A stretch of DNA of 64,000 nucleotides from Sycobia sp. Sy_11 (GCA_018907035.1 JACCIC010000015.1:5003501-5067500); one strand, 5' to 3'. Numbered from the stretch's first letter, positions 36,259 to 50,510 are shown. The notes: generated from the letters alone by a model not told the origin. Program-made: numbers and translations.

Positions 36259-38124
36259 CTCATTATATTTTATAGAATAATAAACAATATATTATTCCAT
36301 AATTCCGTAACGTTGTTTTGTTGAACGTAGCATGATCTGGCTCAAGATTTATGAAATTCGACATTTTGGAAATGTAAAAATCTACGTGTTTGCGTATTCA
36401 AAATTACATAACTATTTATGACATTCTTGAGTAATTATAATGACATGTCCTTAAATTAAAATCGTAAATATAATGTATACTATAATCATATTAATCTTTG
36501 ACTAAATTATCCCTAATTACTTGTGCTAATAAATAATAATAATAAAAAAGCTAAAAATTACAGCAAGCGCCGATCAATCTAAACGGATGATTACTCGACC
36601 GAAGCTGATTTTTTCGTACAAATTGCAGGATTCTCTATAACCTATATATAATATAACCTACATTCGCAAAAACTTTTTTTTTGACCTACATTTTCCAGAC
36701 CTAATCGAACGTGATCTATATAATTATAAATAAACGTTATTTCTCCCCGTATCCACCTCCATCGTAAAATCGCAATGGTAGGGAGAGAATTGAAAATCTG
36801 CATGATCTTTGTGCGGCGTGGAAGTGACGATGGGTGGACAGAGAGGGAGGCAGGGGAAGGAGGCGCTACACTCCAAAGGAATTTTGATAATACGAAATCG
36901 CGAAAAAGGGGGGCGTCGGCCGATAAAAATTCCAGGCACGTTCCTTCACTGAACGTTCCTTCGGCGGAAAATTGTACGGGCTATTAAAGCGTGATTTATT
37001 CTTTAAAAAAATAAATCTGACTGTTCATTTAACAAAGCTCTGGGAATACTTCTTTTATTCTGCGGTGAGAGGGTGACGTGGGGAAAGGGGGAGGGGGCTT
37101 GCACAGCGTTTCCGAGCTCATCAGTAGTAATAAAAAGCAAGAACTTTAATAAATGTCGCAAGTCCTAAATGACTGCGCGGCTACTCGGATGGTTTTGTTA
37201 TTCAAATATCGTGGATCATTGAGATTTAGTGAAATATTGGGTTATTTTTTGTTATTACGCCTTAAAATTTAATGAACAGATCTAAAGTTTCTTAGAAACT
37301 GGCATACGGGCTCGTTAAAATTGCTCGGCAAGATTTATTAATAACATCCATTTTGTTGGCTTACTTCTAAAGAAATAAATAAATCAGTGGCAAAGTTTTT
37401 CCATCGGGTACTTTACGGGTTATTTTCGAATTCTTGCGTTTTCAAACATTCATTCTTACCCCAAACTATACGCATAAAACACAATAAACGTAGACCTAAA
37501 TCACGAATAATTAGAATTTTACAGCGTTATACCAACATAAATTTTCCACGCAGTGCATGTACGATAAAAAGAGCGGTCTTCGCGTCGTTCGTTCAACATT
37601 AGACTGCGGTATATTCGTCTAACAGAATCACTAAAAGAAAAACGTGTACAAGTAGTTCGAATCGTCCGTTCGTTTTGTTATCGACGAAAACAGCTCGGCT
37701 ACGAGTTATGCATTTATGGCCAAACAACGCGTATCGTATAATTTTGCTAAATCTGTGAAAGGTATTAAATTCTTGGTGAACAGTTTGTGAAATCGAAATT
37801 GTTGATAAAACCGACAGACGATGTATTTGTTAATTCATAAGTGAATAAATACTTGTCGTGTGGATCGCGTAACAAGCCAATCCTGTTACGTGGTTTGTAT
37901 ATCCATTATACCACATCACTACCGATTAACCATCAGCCAAGGAATATGTGTGTGCGCGCGCGCGCGAGCGTTACATTAATTGTGTTACATTTTCGTAATA
38001 TTTGTTCAATTTTATTAATACTAACATGATTAGCTGTATACAACATGATAAAAAGGAAATAAACTCCAATTATTGAGATCGACATATGATCTGAACATGT
38101 CAGTTTTAGTCTTTTAAGAGTCTT

Positions 38125-38166
38125 TCTTCTTCTTCTTCTTCTTCTTCTTCTTCTCCTTCTTCTTCT
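38125..38166. repeat. (TTC)n microsatellite
   Basis: About 13 TTC units with one CCT interruption. Confidence 0.95.
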
Positions 38167-38505
38167 ATGTTCTATATAGAGAAACGTTTACGCAACGAAG
38201 ATACACAGTAAAGTCTTTCAAAGCTCTTTATTTCGCGCCGGTCGTTTTGTTTTTATTTTTTCATTTTCCTTTTCTTCTTGCGCGCTACCTTCGATTGTTA
38301 CGCCGCGTATAAAAAAACTCGCAGGATAATGCAGTTCGCACGTCGCAGAAACTGCAATTCAAATATTTAGCGCGTTATTGATTTTTGACAATGTCAATCT
38401 GGACGCGAGTCCATGTATAAGAATGCACGCTATATTACAGATAAGGATGCGCGAGAGTCGCTCGAAGACGTATGGAGGAGACGGGGAAAAATTTATAAGG
38501 CATTT

Positions 38506-38511
<6 letters not shown>

Positions 38512-38552
<41 letters not shown>
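38512..38552. repeat. (AT)n microsatellite
   Basis: 20 AT units. Confidence 0.95.
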
Positions 38553-38558
<6 letters not shown>

Positions 38559-39739
38559 CCTACAGTGGGCCGAGGAGGTGGAGTCGAAGAAACGGGTTGA
38601 GGTAAACAGCAAGATAAAGCGTCTTCATTCTGTCATCCGCAGAACTAGGGAGGGCAATTGGAAACATAATTTAAAGGGACAGCTCGTAGTTTACGTGGAG
38701 TTTTAACGACACTTTGCTCTTGCGTAATAAAGTCGATTCGCCGCGCCCGGATTATCTTATAAACGATTCTGAAGAATAAAGCTGTATCGCCGTTCGTCCT
38801 TTGGTATTTCAAAATTCGAATATTTACATCTAATTATGGAAAAGCATCGATAATGGCACAGGGCAACAATTGTAAAGGAACAGAAACTGCAGTATACTTT
38901 GTCAAAGGACTTTGATGCGCCGAAGGACTGAATGAATTCAGAATTATTGGATCGCATCATGTTTCCAAAGCTACTAAAAGCAAATTAAAATATGAGCGGC
39001 CTTCTGTTAAATAAAATTGAGTTTTCCCGAATATATCTTATCTTTTCATCGAAATATTATAATTTAAGAATCGTGTTTCATATCGAGGTTATGGATTTAC
39101 CGTTCGTGGGCTTAAGATATTCAAATTTGGTGACTCGATTTTGAAGGCCTAGATTTGTAAAATTTGAATTAGCTTAACTAAGAATTGTTATTTTTGTAAT
39201 CATAGCATAAAATGAATGTGAAAGAGATGCTTTAATTGTGCTTATAGTTTGGTTCTTACTTGCATTCGACTAGATAAGTTAGACATATCATTCAAATCAC
39301 CATATTTCAATTAATACAAAAAAGGTCTTTTGACAATCTCACCGACATTTCGAAGATGACAAAGCATACTTTAAAATAATTAAAGTAAAAAAATCCTTTT
39401 AATTATAATATAACTTCAAATCTTTGAAAAGACTGTTGTTTTACATTTTTAGAGCAGAATATCTTGAAAACCTAATGTAATGGAGAATCAGTGCATTATC
39501 AATGCAAGTATCGTTTGATTTCTGCCATAGAAAAACGATCAAACGTATTTATCCCGCGCAATCAACAAGTATTCTAATATATAAGCCATCGAAGCAAAAA
39601 TAAAGAACGTCTTAAGAACGATGATCGCTCGGCTAAAAAACAATGATCTCAAAGAGCAAAAGATAAGGAAATAAGAAACACGCAAAACTCTAGCAAGTGA
39701 AGCCAAAGACTTATATCTTATATATAAATGTATGCATAC

Positions 39740-40330
39740 GGCTGTCGAACGAGTTTTCGGCGCCCCCTTGCCGCGCACAAATCTATCTCGAGCGTATAAT
39801 ACGGCTTGCGAGAAGAAGAAGAAGAAGAAGAAGAAAAAAAAGCGAGAGTGTAGAAAGTGGCTCTTGTGAAGAAAAAAGACCCCCCCCCCCCATCCATGTT
39901 CTACAGATATTCATCCGCGAAATATAAACAGAGGAAGACCCGTGCGCGCGCGCGCACCACGAAGGCGAGTGTAGAGGGCTGGCTCTTTTGAGTATACGGC
40001 GGAGAAGAAGGGGGGTGGCGGCAGCCTTGACGGGCGTTTCTCCTATTGATCGATCCTCCCGCGCGCAGCTCGCCCGAGAGAGAGAGAGAGAGAGAGAGAG
40101 AGTAGCACGTGAGAGCCGCCACCCTCCACCCGCCGCCACCGACGGATGCGCGAAAGAGAGAGCGAGAGGGGAAGCGCGCTAGATAACCAGCTGCGCGCAC
40201 ACGGTGACGTCGGCGCAAGGCCGAGGATCCTCACCCCCCCCCCCCCCACTTCTCCACACACACCTGTTCTTCTTTTCCGATGCGCATCCACCTCGGTGTC
40301 CGGTAGCGGTTCATTAATAATTTAACGGGT
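39740..40330. other. GC-rich island with homopolymer and purine/pyrimidine tracts
   Basis: CpG-dense sequence holding (GAA)n at 39811-39834, a C run at 39880-39891, a CG-alternating run near 39945-39957, (GA)n at 40075-40102 and a second C run at 40234-40248. No supported exon. Similar in character to the 34 kb island. Confidence 0.4.
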
Positions 40331-41135
40331 CTTCTCTTCCTCTCCCCTCCCACTATCCCATTCCATTCCCTTCGTCTCGATGTAATACTGGACCCGAATC
40401 GAATCACGAATCCCCATGTTGATTTATTAACGAAGATGCGTAACAGGACATTATTCCATAACCTCGGATTCTCAGAAAGCTACGCCAACGAGATATTAAA
40501 AATGAAGCTCCGGACGGTCGGCCGTAGCCCCGGTTCGAGGCAGTGTTCAGTTATTACGCTGAATGCTTCCTCAAAAAGTACAAACAGACTACGAGACCTT
40601 CAAAAAAAAAAAAAACGAGAGACTCTTGTGCAATATATCAAAAGCATCCGACGGAATGGAATTTTTCCTCTTATATGCTGCATATCTGGGGTGGCCGCGT
40701 ATCGATTGCAGGAGAAAATGTTTTATGGATTTACTATTACGTAAGACGACGCGGAAGCGTCTCCTTGGAAAATCTAAAGGACCCTTGCACCAGGTGGATT
40801 TCTAGGGATTCTCACATATACCACCTGAACAGAATGAACGTAGAATGATCTGAGTACACGACTGTTTTGTTTCATTGGCTAATAGATATATGCATAATTG
40901 ATTTTCTGATGTTTACATTACTTTTTAATTAACTATGTAAGAACAGGATATAAAACAAAAAAGGAATTATTATTATTTATTTTGTCGGCGTGTCATTATA
41001 TAATATTATATTTCTTACGTTCTATCTTATTTCACAGTTGCGTATCTTTAATATTATCTCAGTTATATTTTTTTATGTTTAATTTCCTGAATGTAATCAC
41101 CGTTTAAACTATTAATATAAACGTGTATTACTCTT

Positions 41136-41201
41136 CTCTATCTATCTATATATCTGCCTATCTATCTATCTGTCTATCTATCTGTCTATCTATCTATCTA
41201 C
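41136..41201. repeat. (TATC)n tetranucleotide array
   Basis: About 16 TATC units with TGTC and TGCC variants, an imperfect GATA-type tract (GATA on the minus strand). Confidence 0.95.
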
Positions 41202-41924
41202 CCTCCTACGACTTTACGAGAGCGATTTAAATGTTGGAAGGTGACGAGCCCTCTTTACGAGTTCATTATGGATTAACATGACTTACAAGTACTGCCTAAT
41301 ATTTGTGTAAATTTGAAGTCGATGAGCAACTAGAGGATCGGCTGAGAAGTTAATTTACATCGAGATATTTATGCACGAGCCAAACATACCTGAATGCGAC
41401 TCGTTCGTTGGTCAAAATCCAAATTATGCTCTAGGCACGTACGCTCATATGAAATTTTCTAACCTTTCTTCTTAATGTGAACTTTTTCAACTTACGCTTA
41501 TTCTCGTCTACTGAAAAGCGTTTCTTCCTCTGCTGAGCAGAATATATGAGATATATAACCCTGATGATAAATCCAAGATCTTGCCAAATCTGAGCCATGC
41601 CCCTTTGAATGTATGTACGATGTTTCTGAGTAAAGAGCAATGGAGTTAAGAACTCGTATGATTTTCAGCTACCGTTCGGTAATTCGACGAGTTATTATTT
41701 CAAAGGCCCGTCGATGTAGAAGTTTTAAAGCTATTTTTTATTCAATTTTTGACAGTATATAGACTTCAGGTGAATGTTCGTACTTTTGCATCTGACGATT
41801 ATTTGCCAGGCGTGCGTCATAATTTTCAATTGTACATAAATACCCAAACAAGTTCTGTCGGCAATGAGAAAGTTTCTGATTCTTCAAATAAAGAAATATT
41901 ATTCGCATTCCGTTCTCTCTCTTG

Positions 41925-41929
<5 letters not shown>

Positions 41930-41978
<49 letters not shown>
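41930..41978. repeat. (CT)n microsatellite
   Basis: About 24 CT units. Confidence 0.95.
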
Positions 41979-41984
<6 letters not shown>

Positions 41985-42171
41985 TATTTACTCAGTCTCA
42001 TTATTCTCGATGAAAGACTATGTATCATTTACTTTGGCTTTAAGGTCATCTCCCAATCCTTCAATCTGCGTGTTTAAATTTAAATATTCTCTTCTTCGTT
42101 ATTTTGTTATAAAGTTACTTTTTTAACGATAGATCAAGTCAAAATAACAGAATTTAATTACAGATTTTTAA

Positions 42172-42176
<5 letters not shown>

Positions 42177-42212
<36 letters not shown>
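42177..42212. repeat. (AT)n microsatellite
   Basis: About 18 AT units, 0.2 kb from the CT array. Confidence 0.95.
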
Positions 42213-42214
<2 letters not shown>

Positions 42215-44325
42215 TTTATTTGAGATGGTTTTCCAGATCGTAAATCTGAACTATCGTTTAATCAGTGCCGCGAGACTATGACGTAAATCATATCTAGATC
42301 GCATTGATAGTTTTTAATAAAATAAATTGCAATTGTCAGTTAATTATAATATGCAGTAAAAGTTGTTGTAACAATGGAAATACATGGAATGTCATTTTAA
42401 TCTTTGTAAAGTTTATACATAAAGAAGTCTGATATAGAAAATTCATTCAGATGAAAATAGTTTAACACAAAATGGGTCATCTTTCTATGGATTTTCACCT
42501 TGAATTTCATTTTCAAGTCATCTAAATAATTAAAGCAATCTTATTTAACGATATTCCTTATCTTTTACGCTGAAGAGAAAATTTTATTTTGATGTTTCAA
42601 ATTGCAATCTTTACACAAACTAAAAATCATGTCAAACTTCTTCAGAAATGTGCAAGTTGCAGCATATTCGAAATTGCATTCCAATTTTCATTGTTTAGAC
42701 TAGTTTCTCACTCTTTTTAAATCCCATGTCAAGAAAGGGGTTAACATTTAAATAAATAACTTTAACCTTCGAATGGCATTGGATTTATCATTGCTTACAA
42801 TTAACTTCCAAGTCAAAATCGCTATCGCAGATAGACAGTTCCCCATTGTCCCAAATAACTTTTCTCCAAATCATTTTTCTATTTCTGTATTATTTGCGGA
42901 GAAGTTTGCGCGCATGCTTTGAAAGTCTAGCCCTGTATCGACAAGTTAATACAATCCAAATACAAATAAACTAAAGTAAAAGTAACCAGCTAAACAGCGA
43001 GTCATAGGCAGATATTAGGCGTCGCATGCTTGGGTTGAGAAGAAGTGTTTTTATTACGTATATACGAATATAGCTTGTCCAGAACAAGTTTTTCTTGCAT
43101 TTTTACACTCATAATATTTATTTATAGTAAAACTAACTGTGTAAGTGTCTTATTATCTCATTAGATATTTTGACTTATTTTATCAAGTATCCTATACTAA
43201 ATCTACTAAAAGAAGTTTCTACGCAAGAAACTAATGTAAAACTCCCACTATAGCTGAGTATACATCTGCCATAATAATAATTATGTTCAATCAGGGTAAA
43301 TTAGCGTATGTATATGCGCGTGTGTGTGTGGATCTATGTATATATATATAATTTATACACGCAAACACACGTATATATCATTACACAACGAAATGTCGCT
43401 ATCATAATAGACTGCTAATGATCATAATTTTAGTTTGCCGAAAAATACTTATTGGTTTTGCTCAAGTTTCAGACCACCTTACATTGTTTGAAATGGAGGA
43501 TTAGCCTTTAATCGAATCTTATGTTTAATAATCATTAAAACAAATTATTACCATTACACGGCGATCTAAGCTATTGAACAATATTAAATAATTTACATAT
43601 TGATTCTATACACCTTTTAGGCCTCTTTGTCTTTTTAAATCATTTCATTCGTCGTTGTCACTTCAAAGCACAGAAAGGGCCGTTTCAAATTAAAATTTTT
43701 CGTCGCGTCGATAAAACGCCTCTTTAATACTATCCGCAAAACAGTCCCTTGTGTACCTTAACAATCTTGCGCGTATAATCTTTTTCTCTATACACCTGAC
43801 CTACTTTCTTGATTACACGATGTCTGCTTTGCGGTCGCGGCAGTCATATCTGTTTATATGCCATATCAATGCCAGACAGTTCCGATGGAGTGGGTTCTTC
43901 AGATTGATTTAATGAATAAATCATTTTACGCTGCAGTTAAAAATAAAGCGATACCGATTGCGTTTTGCTTTTCTTTATTGAACTTCGTTTTTAAAAGGTT
44001 CATAAACGTAATAAAATCAACTATTTTTTTTTTTTGTTTTTGTTGAAAAATGTATTCGTTTGATATATACAAATTGAATAATGTTATTATTGATACTGGA
44101 AGATTGAATTGAATAATGTTATTATTGACTTTCGTACTGGAAGAAATTTTCTTCGATAGTCTGAAAATAAAATTGTTCAATCTTGGAAAAATTCAATATC
44201 TAAAATTAATTAATACCTGATAAACTTCTTTAATAAAAACTTCCCGCTCTCGGCACATGGATTTTTATTGCGTTATATTGGATTTTCAATAAGCACGTCC
44301 GTCCCTGTAATTCAGATTAATCTTT

Positions 44326-44425
44326 TAATAATAACAATAATAATAACAACAACAACAACAGAAAAAACAACAATAATAATAATAATAATAATAATAATAA
44401 CGGCAGCAACAACAACAACAATAAC

Positions 44426-44485
<60 letters not shown>
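44326..44485. repeat. Compound (AAT)n/(AAC)n trinucleotide array, 160 bp
   Basis: Alternating blocks of AAT and AAC with single GAA and GGC interruptions, ending in about 17 pure AAT units. It gives a spurious poly-Ile/Thr frame on the plus strand and Ile/Val on the minus strand. Confidence 0.95.
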
Positions 44486-44486
<1 letters not shown>

Positions 44487-45170
44487 TCACAGACGAGCGC
44501 CGTTTTGTCGAGCCCTTTTGTTCTCGATCGAAACAATAACGGCTGCAAGTGAGTGTGTGACCTATCGGCCTTTTTTGACCAGCTATATAAGGCTAGCGGA
44601 TAATTAATAAAACAGACATAATACATACAAAATTTTTAAGCTAACCTACTCGCCAAATTAAAATAAAGAAAAAGTCAATCTCTTCAATTACCATATTCTG
44701 ATAATTACAGAAAAAAATATTAGTGTATAAGGGCGATTCTGCCAAGAAGCCAGCCTTATCCGAAATCATTTTTCGTATTCTATTACACGAGAAATTTATT
44801 TAAGGCTATGTGTGCTTTTTATACGGCACAACGGGGACTAGTACGGTATATGTTTAAGTAGACATCGTTCCGAGTGTAATTAGAAGTAGCCTTATTAAAG
44901 TTCGCGCGGCACTCCTTCGCACATTCGCAGTGCACGCGAAATCCTCGTTAACATTACACATACCGAGCTTAACTCCGGTATGAAATTTACCTTTCTCATC
45001 CTAAGCCGCGATCAAATTGAACAAAAAAAAAAAAAAATAAAAAAAATATCCCCTTATCAAACATCTCGCTCTCGCGTTGTGATGAAAAATTCTTGGTGCA
45101 CAACTTACATATTTCTATAATTACGATATTTGATGATAAAGTTACACGAAACGATTTCATTTGATAACTA

Positions 45171-45454
45171 CGAAATATGAATAATGAAGGCTCGTCACGA
45201 TTAATTTAATTTGGAATTTCGCAGAAAAATAAATGTTGCTTTACAAAACTTAAGTTTATCCCTTAATTTTTTGCCATGTATGTCTTTACATTATAATGTG
45301 TTACTTTAATCCCGAAATATGAATAATGAAAGCTCGTCACGATTAATTTAATTTGGAATTTTGCAGAAAAATAAATGTTACTTTACAAAACTTAAGTTTA
45401 TCCCCTTAATTTTTTGCCATGTATGTCTTTACATTATAATGTGTTACTTTAATC
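45171..45454. repeat. Recent direct tandem duplication, 142-bp unit, two copies
   Basis: Copy 1 (45171-45312) starts cgaaatatgaataatgaagg and copy 2 (45313-45454) starts cgaaatatgaataatgaaag. The copies differ at about four sites: gg/ga, ttcgcag/ttttgcag, gttgct/gttact and one extra C. That is about 97% identity, so the duplication is young compared with its surroundings. It has no coding content. Confidence 0.95.
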
Positions 45455-47914
45455 TCGCGCATATGTTAAATTAAGTATATAAAGTAAATAAGCATTTACA
45501 GCTTTTTCCCAGATAATGAATCTTTTGATCGAGATAAAAATTTCTCGACAATTTTCATGTAAAATTTAATGAAAATAATACTGTAAAACCTTATAACGCT
45601 TCTTGTGAAACATTCGATTAACGGTAATAACGGTAAAATTCGAGCTTAACTTCTCAAGGTGATTTGGAAGTCATTCGATATTTTTCAAATGTTAATTTGC
45701 GTTTTTTATCTCGTCTATTTTAAAAATCTCAATCAAATTGATGGCCACGATAATGTTTAAGAGATGTGTCAAAATCAATTGTTCTGCACGTAAGGTAAGA
45801 GTATGTATTCATTAGTCAGATGTGTCCAATTAACTGATTTAGTTATGTCAATATGAAAGTTTACTTCAGTTTTTAAATAATCCTTAAGATTGATTTTGAA
45901 TTAAATAATAATAATAATAGCATGGTCTTTAAAGAGAATTGCATGCAATGTTACATACATTAACATTAATTAGAACGAGAAACTTAATTCTGAAAGAATC
46001 TAGCCTTATCAATAATTACACAGAACTGCAAAGACAAAAAAATAACTTGTGAAGTACAATTGAATGTATTTTGTATATCATTTTTTTTCCAGATGATAAA
46101 CTGAGCACTATGCTACGTCTGTATTCTAACGCACAAGGAGAGCTTTCTACGACAAAAATCAAAATAAAAGAAAAAATCTTTATTAGTTTATGCGAGCCTA
46201 TGCCGATTTGCTAATTGTACTTACAGAGTATTGCTGGAGATTTTTTATCGAATGGCAGATACAGAGTCTCCGAATATTTCGCCGTGGGCTCGGTAACATT
46301 ATCATTTGCTAACAATAGTGCACCTTATTATTTTTTGTATTATTCTATAGCTGTAATTTGTTTTTTATATCAGATTGTACGGGGATGATCATAAACGAGG
46401 ACAGTCTGACCTTTATTACGATTATATTATTTTATAAAGACGTGAGGCCAGCATAGGCATTTTGTTAGATTGGTTTACAATACACGGCATAAGTACGATT
46501 TTGTGTTTTAATAATTTATCATCTAGAAAAACAACCGACGACCGTGCTTTGACTTTAAAATCACTTTAACCTCGTTTAGTCTTCATTATGACTTCGAGCT
46601 TATTTCATTTAATTCCGCCCTGCGATGGAATGCATTAAAAGTACACGGATAGAGGCGTATATGATTTTATTGGATTTAATGTAATTTTATTTCTAAAACT
46701 TAATTTCATCGCCATTGACGTCCCATTTTCCGAGCGTACGAAAACAAAAGCCGGAATCCGACGGCAAAGGGATTTTTAAATACTTTCTTGACTACGTTCG
46801 GACGGAAATTCATAAAAAAAAAAAAAAAAAAAAAAACGATTCTCAGCTGACGATATTTTTTTATACGCATAATATTCGTCCCCGGTTAGAAACTTTTATT
46901 TCTCATTATTCCGTTCTCTTTTAAAGAGGAGGCAGACGGGAAGAAGCACAGTGCTTTGTAAAAAAAAAGAATATGAATTTCCAAGCAAATAGACGCTTTA
47001 ACAGAGGAAAATTTTTTTTTTAACCGGCTCTTTAACGGTAACAAGACATTAAAAAACATACTACACGGGTTTCCAAATTATTACACATATTTACATAATT
47101 TTATTTTCCATGAATAAATAATCATATAACTCAGCAATATTTAATGCTATTGGGAAGATGCGTATTGCGATCAATACTGTTCTAGAAAAAAAAATTATCA
47201 AATTGAACTGAAACTGGTAATAATGTAATATAGTTTGTTATGCATTATTTATATATATATATATAGTAAACTTACTGCAGCAACACCTATTTTCAGAAGT
47301 AATATCAAACATCGCACAGTATTCAACTTGAATTATCACGATCGAATGAAATTGCATCGTATAAATTATTATGCTTTTGTTTCATCTTCGAGACTTATTA
47401 ACCAAACTTATTCGAGCGCACTTTCCGAGACGTGTTGACCTACCGAGAACATTAACGAATGAATAAAAATAACTTACTACGACTGTTTGTGTTACAAGGG
47501 TATCGAAAATTTGAAAAGAAGATCGACGAATGATTATATATATTACACTGATGGGATTATCTTGTCTTTATCTTCGTCCAACGTTTGGACACATGGGAAA
47601 GTTCTTTGTTTTCAAAGCGTCAGGCGAGCGCGAGTTTCGAAAACGTTTGTATATTGATAAATTTAGAAAATCAAGGACTACGAAATGATAAAAGATAAAA
47701 GTATAAAGTGAATTTAGAATATCGCGACCATTCTCGTATTTCGTTCGTTGTTTTTTTTTTACCATACATTCTTCAGGTATCCGCGCAATTTTATCCAGAA
47801 TACACGTCAGCTGTTCCAGTAAAACTCGAACGTCTTTTCATTCGTTTGCCATTATTATGCGTATATTTCGAACAATCCGCCGGTCTCGTTTTAACACTCT
47901 CGAAACTAACTTTA

Positions 47915-47945
<31 letters not shown>

Positions 47946-48904
47946 TTTTCGTTAAAATCGATACGCGAACCAACATCTCCACCATGGAAATAAAAAAAAG
48001 CCCCACACTCATTGTTGAAAGCAGACCGCTTATTTACGGGCGATAAAGTTCGCAACCGCGCCGAACGTCCCAGAGGAAGAAGTGGGCACTTTCACAAAAA
48101 AAAAAAGAAACAAAAACAAAAACAAAAATTCCCCTCCTCTCATTATACTTACATGGGGTTTTTTTTTTTTGACCACCGCCACAACTTCGGGCTTATCAGC
48201 GAACGCACCGTAGTCGTATAAACGAACGCGGTCGTAGTGTAGCGATAAGAATAAGGTGGGAAAGCCATTCGATTCATACTCGGTCGTATATAGTTATAAA
48301 TAGTTGTATAACGTCTGACCGCGCTTATTCTTGCGCATTCTGTTGATTAAGCGTAACGTTTGCGTCTGTAGTTGCGCTTTCGCCAAACGATGCCAAATTG
48401 AAAAGCTTAGACATTGGATAAACGTCTGTTGTAATTCACGAGATCCTTTTCCCCGTACTTTAAATAAATCTGACGTTTTCGTGGTTTTGCATGAAGGAAA
48501 TGTTTCGTCGGTTGCACGAATTTTATATTTTTCGCTTAAATTCAAAAATATATATTCTTACTTTTTATTGTTCTCTTGGCATTAATTTTAAAAAATCATT
48601 CGAATTTGATGTTTTCTACATACAGGTATTTTAATTCATCATTACGAAACTCAGCTACACAATTACTTTTATACAATATTCGTCACATCTTGTAAATTAT
48701 TATAGTTATTTGAATGAAAATTTTCAAAATAAGTTGAAATTATTTCAAAATAATTTTCATTGTTTTAATTAATTTTTATAAATTACTTACACGAAAACTA
48801 TATATTCACAGTCCTTCACATTAAAATTTTGTTCATCATTAAGAGCTTTTGACGCACCTGCTGGCAGTATTTTTATTTTTCTCATTTTGGCAAACTTTTG
48901 TATT

Positions 48905-48985
48905 ATACAGTGTTATTATAATATGTTATTATATGTTATTATAGTATATATGTTATTATAGTATAATATGTTATTATAGTGTTTT
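48905..48985. repeat. Imperfect short tandem repeat (TGTTATTATAG type)
   Basis: Five or so units built on tgttattataatata/tgttattatagtata, of slightly unequal length, in AT-rich DNA. Confidence 0.8.
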
Positions 48986-49877
48986 TATACTATTTTTGTT
49001 TATAATACAGATTACCGCAGATTAAAGATCAGCGCTTTCTTTTATGTTTACAAAGACCTTTATATAGTAATTTTGGCAATGTGATAAACGAGCTTAAATT
49101 ATATATTTGCCTGTTTCTTATATATAATAAAGCATATAAAGAAGTTATAAAAAAATACACGCATCATAATATATATTATCAGAAATTATATTATTTACTT
49201 ATTTATTCATTTCATTACATTATATTATCGATTTTATTTCCAGTCGGGGCAAATAGATGGCCATAAATACGGCGAACAGATTGCACATTACACATGTACC
49301 CCGATGAATAAACAACTCGCGGTCACAGAAAGGATCGGGGGGGGGGGGAGCGCAGAAATTTTTAAAAGCACTTTATGCGCCTTTGGCAGAAATATTTCGC
49401 CCGGGCGTTCTGCCAGATTCTTGAAGATCAAACCTTTCGCGGATTGAACTTTGACATTTCTTGCTGAAGTGGTGCACTATTTTCTTTTTCTTTTGGCCGA
49501 ATCGCTGATGAGTATCTGCCGTTAACGGCGTGCGATAACAAAATATTTATACTTATCGATATATCTAATAACTTCGAGGAACTTATTTATATATACCAAA
49601 GATTAAATAGAACTGAGATCGTAATTTTCTTCAGAAATTTTTCGATTACTTTTATTATTGAATATAAGATGAATAATTTACGATAGATACTTTGAGTCTT
49701 CCAGACTATTTTATTATTAATTTTCGACGTAGAGTGATGGAAGTCGCCACTTCGGGCAAAAGGGCCTGCCCGAAGGGGGACTTTCCTCAGATCAATACGT
49801 TGCTTTTTATCAAAGATCAAATATGAAACGATAATTTTTCAAAAACGCAGAATTTAATCTCTCGTCGTTCGACGATA

Positions 49878-49914
49878 AAATATTAAATATCGACATCGTC
49901 GATATTTAATATTT
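49878..49914. repeat. Perfect 17-bp inverted repeat with 3-nt loop
   Basis: The arm aaatattaaatatcgac (49878-49894), loop atc, and arm gtcgatatttaatattt (49898-49914) pair without mismatch. The spacer is too short for a microRNA hairpin. It could form a cruciform or be a binding site for a dimeric protein; function unknown. Confidence 0.9.
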
Positions 49915-50239
49915 GAATATATAAGACGGCCGGGCATAAGCAGCCGATAGCGTCGACTATTTATTTATATAATATCAACCGACAGCGAGATCGCCAACGT
50001 CTACTTTATTATTTTTGACGCGTAATGAAATTTTCTCGATTACACGGGCCAGGTGCGGCTCGAGCCTCGTCGGGCGCGTTGAAAAAAAAAAAAAAAAAAA
50101 AAAGAAAAGAAGAAAGGGAGCGAAGAAAATAATAGTTCCCCGCACCCTATGTAAGGCTAATTTTAGAACCATTGTACGCTGACGTCGAGAAAATGAGGAA
50201 CAGGCAAAAATTGATCAATCACTCAAGAGATCCGTTGCG

Positions 50240-50242
<3 letters not shown>

Positions 50243-50289
<47 letters not shown>
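50243..50289. repeat. (AT)n microsatellite
   Basis: About 23 AT units. Confidence 0.95.
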
Positions 50290-50291
<2 letters not shown>

Positions 50292-50510
50292 AGCTAATAC
50301 GAATCTATATATTGCATTATCGACCCCTCGAGACTTGACCGGTCGCGCGCTCTCCCCGCCTATTGGATGCGATTTTCAATCAACCGACGGAAATAAAAGC
50401 CGAGACGTAAAAAAAGCTCCCGCGGCTCTCTACATGCAAAAGCAAATCGTTTCGACGTCTAAATAGACCTCGATTTCCGGCGAAGCGCGAAGCGCGTTGC
50501 GTGCTTTGCA

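Larger units (their letters stand above)
31479..45170. other. Gene-poor region with GC-rich islands and many microsatellites
   Basis: No gene supported. GC-rich islands lie at about 32.4-35.06 and 39.74-40.33 kb; long open frames there on both strands are Arg/Pro/Gly-rich artefacts of base composition. The stretch 35.56-36.2 kb has an open frame (35562-35834, plus) ending CRSKP that I do not recognise. The rest is AT-rich with AT, CT, TTC, TATC and AAT arrays, listed separately. Confidence 0.6.

Noticed and set aside
35562..36324. Possible decayed coding stretch (GLEPYLVAVVRSERDK.. and ENERDHFLDFLIF..)
   Set aside because: Slightly protein-like, but I cannot name a family and stops intervene; a translated search would decide.
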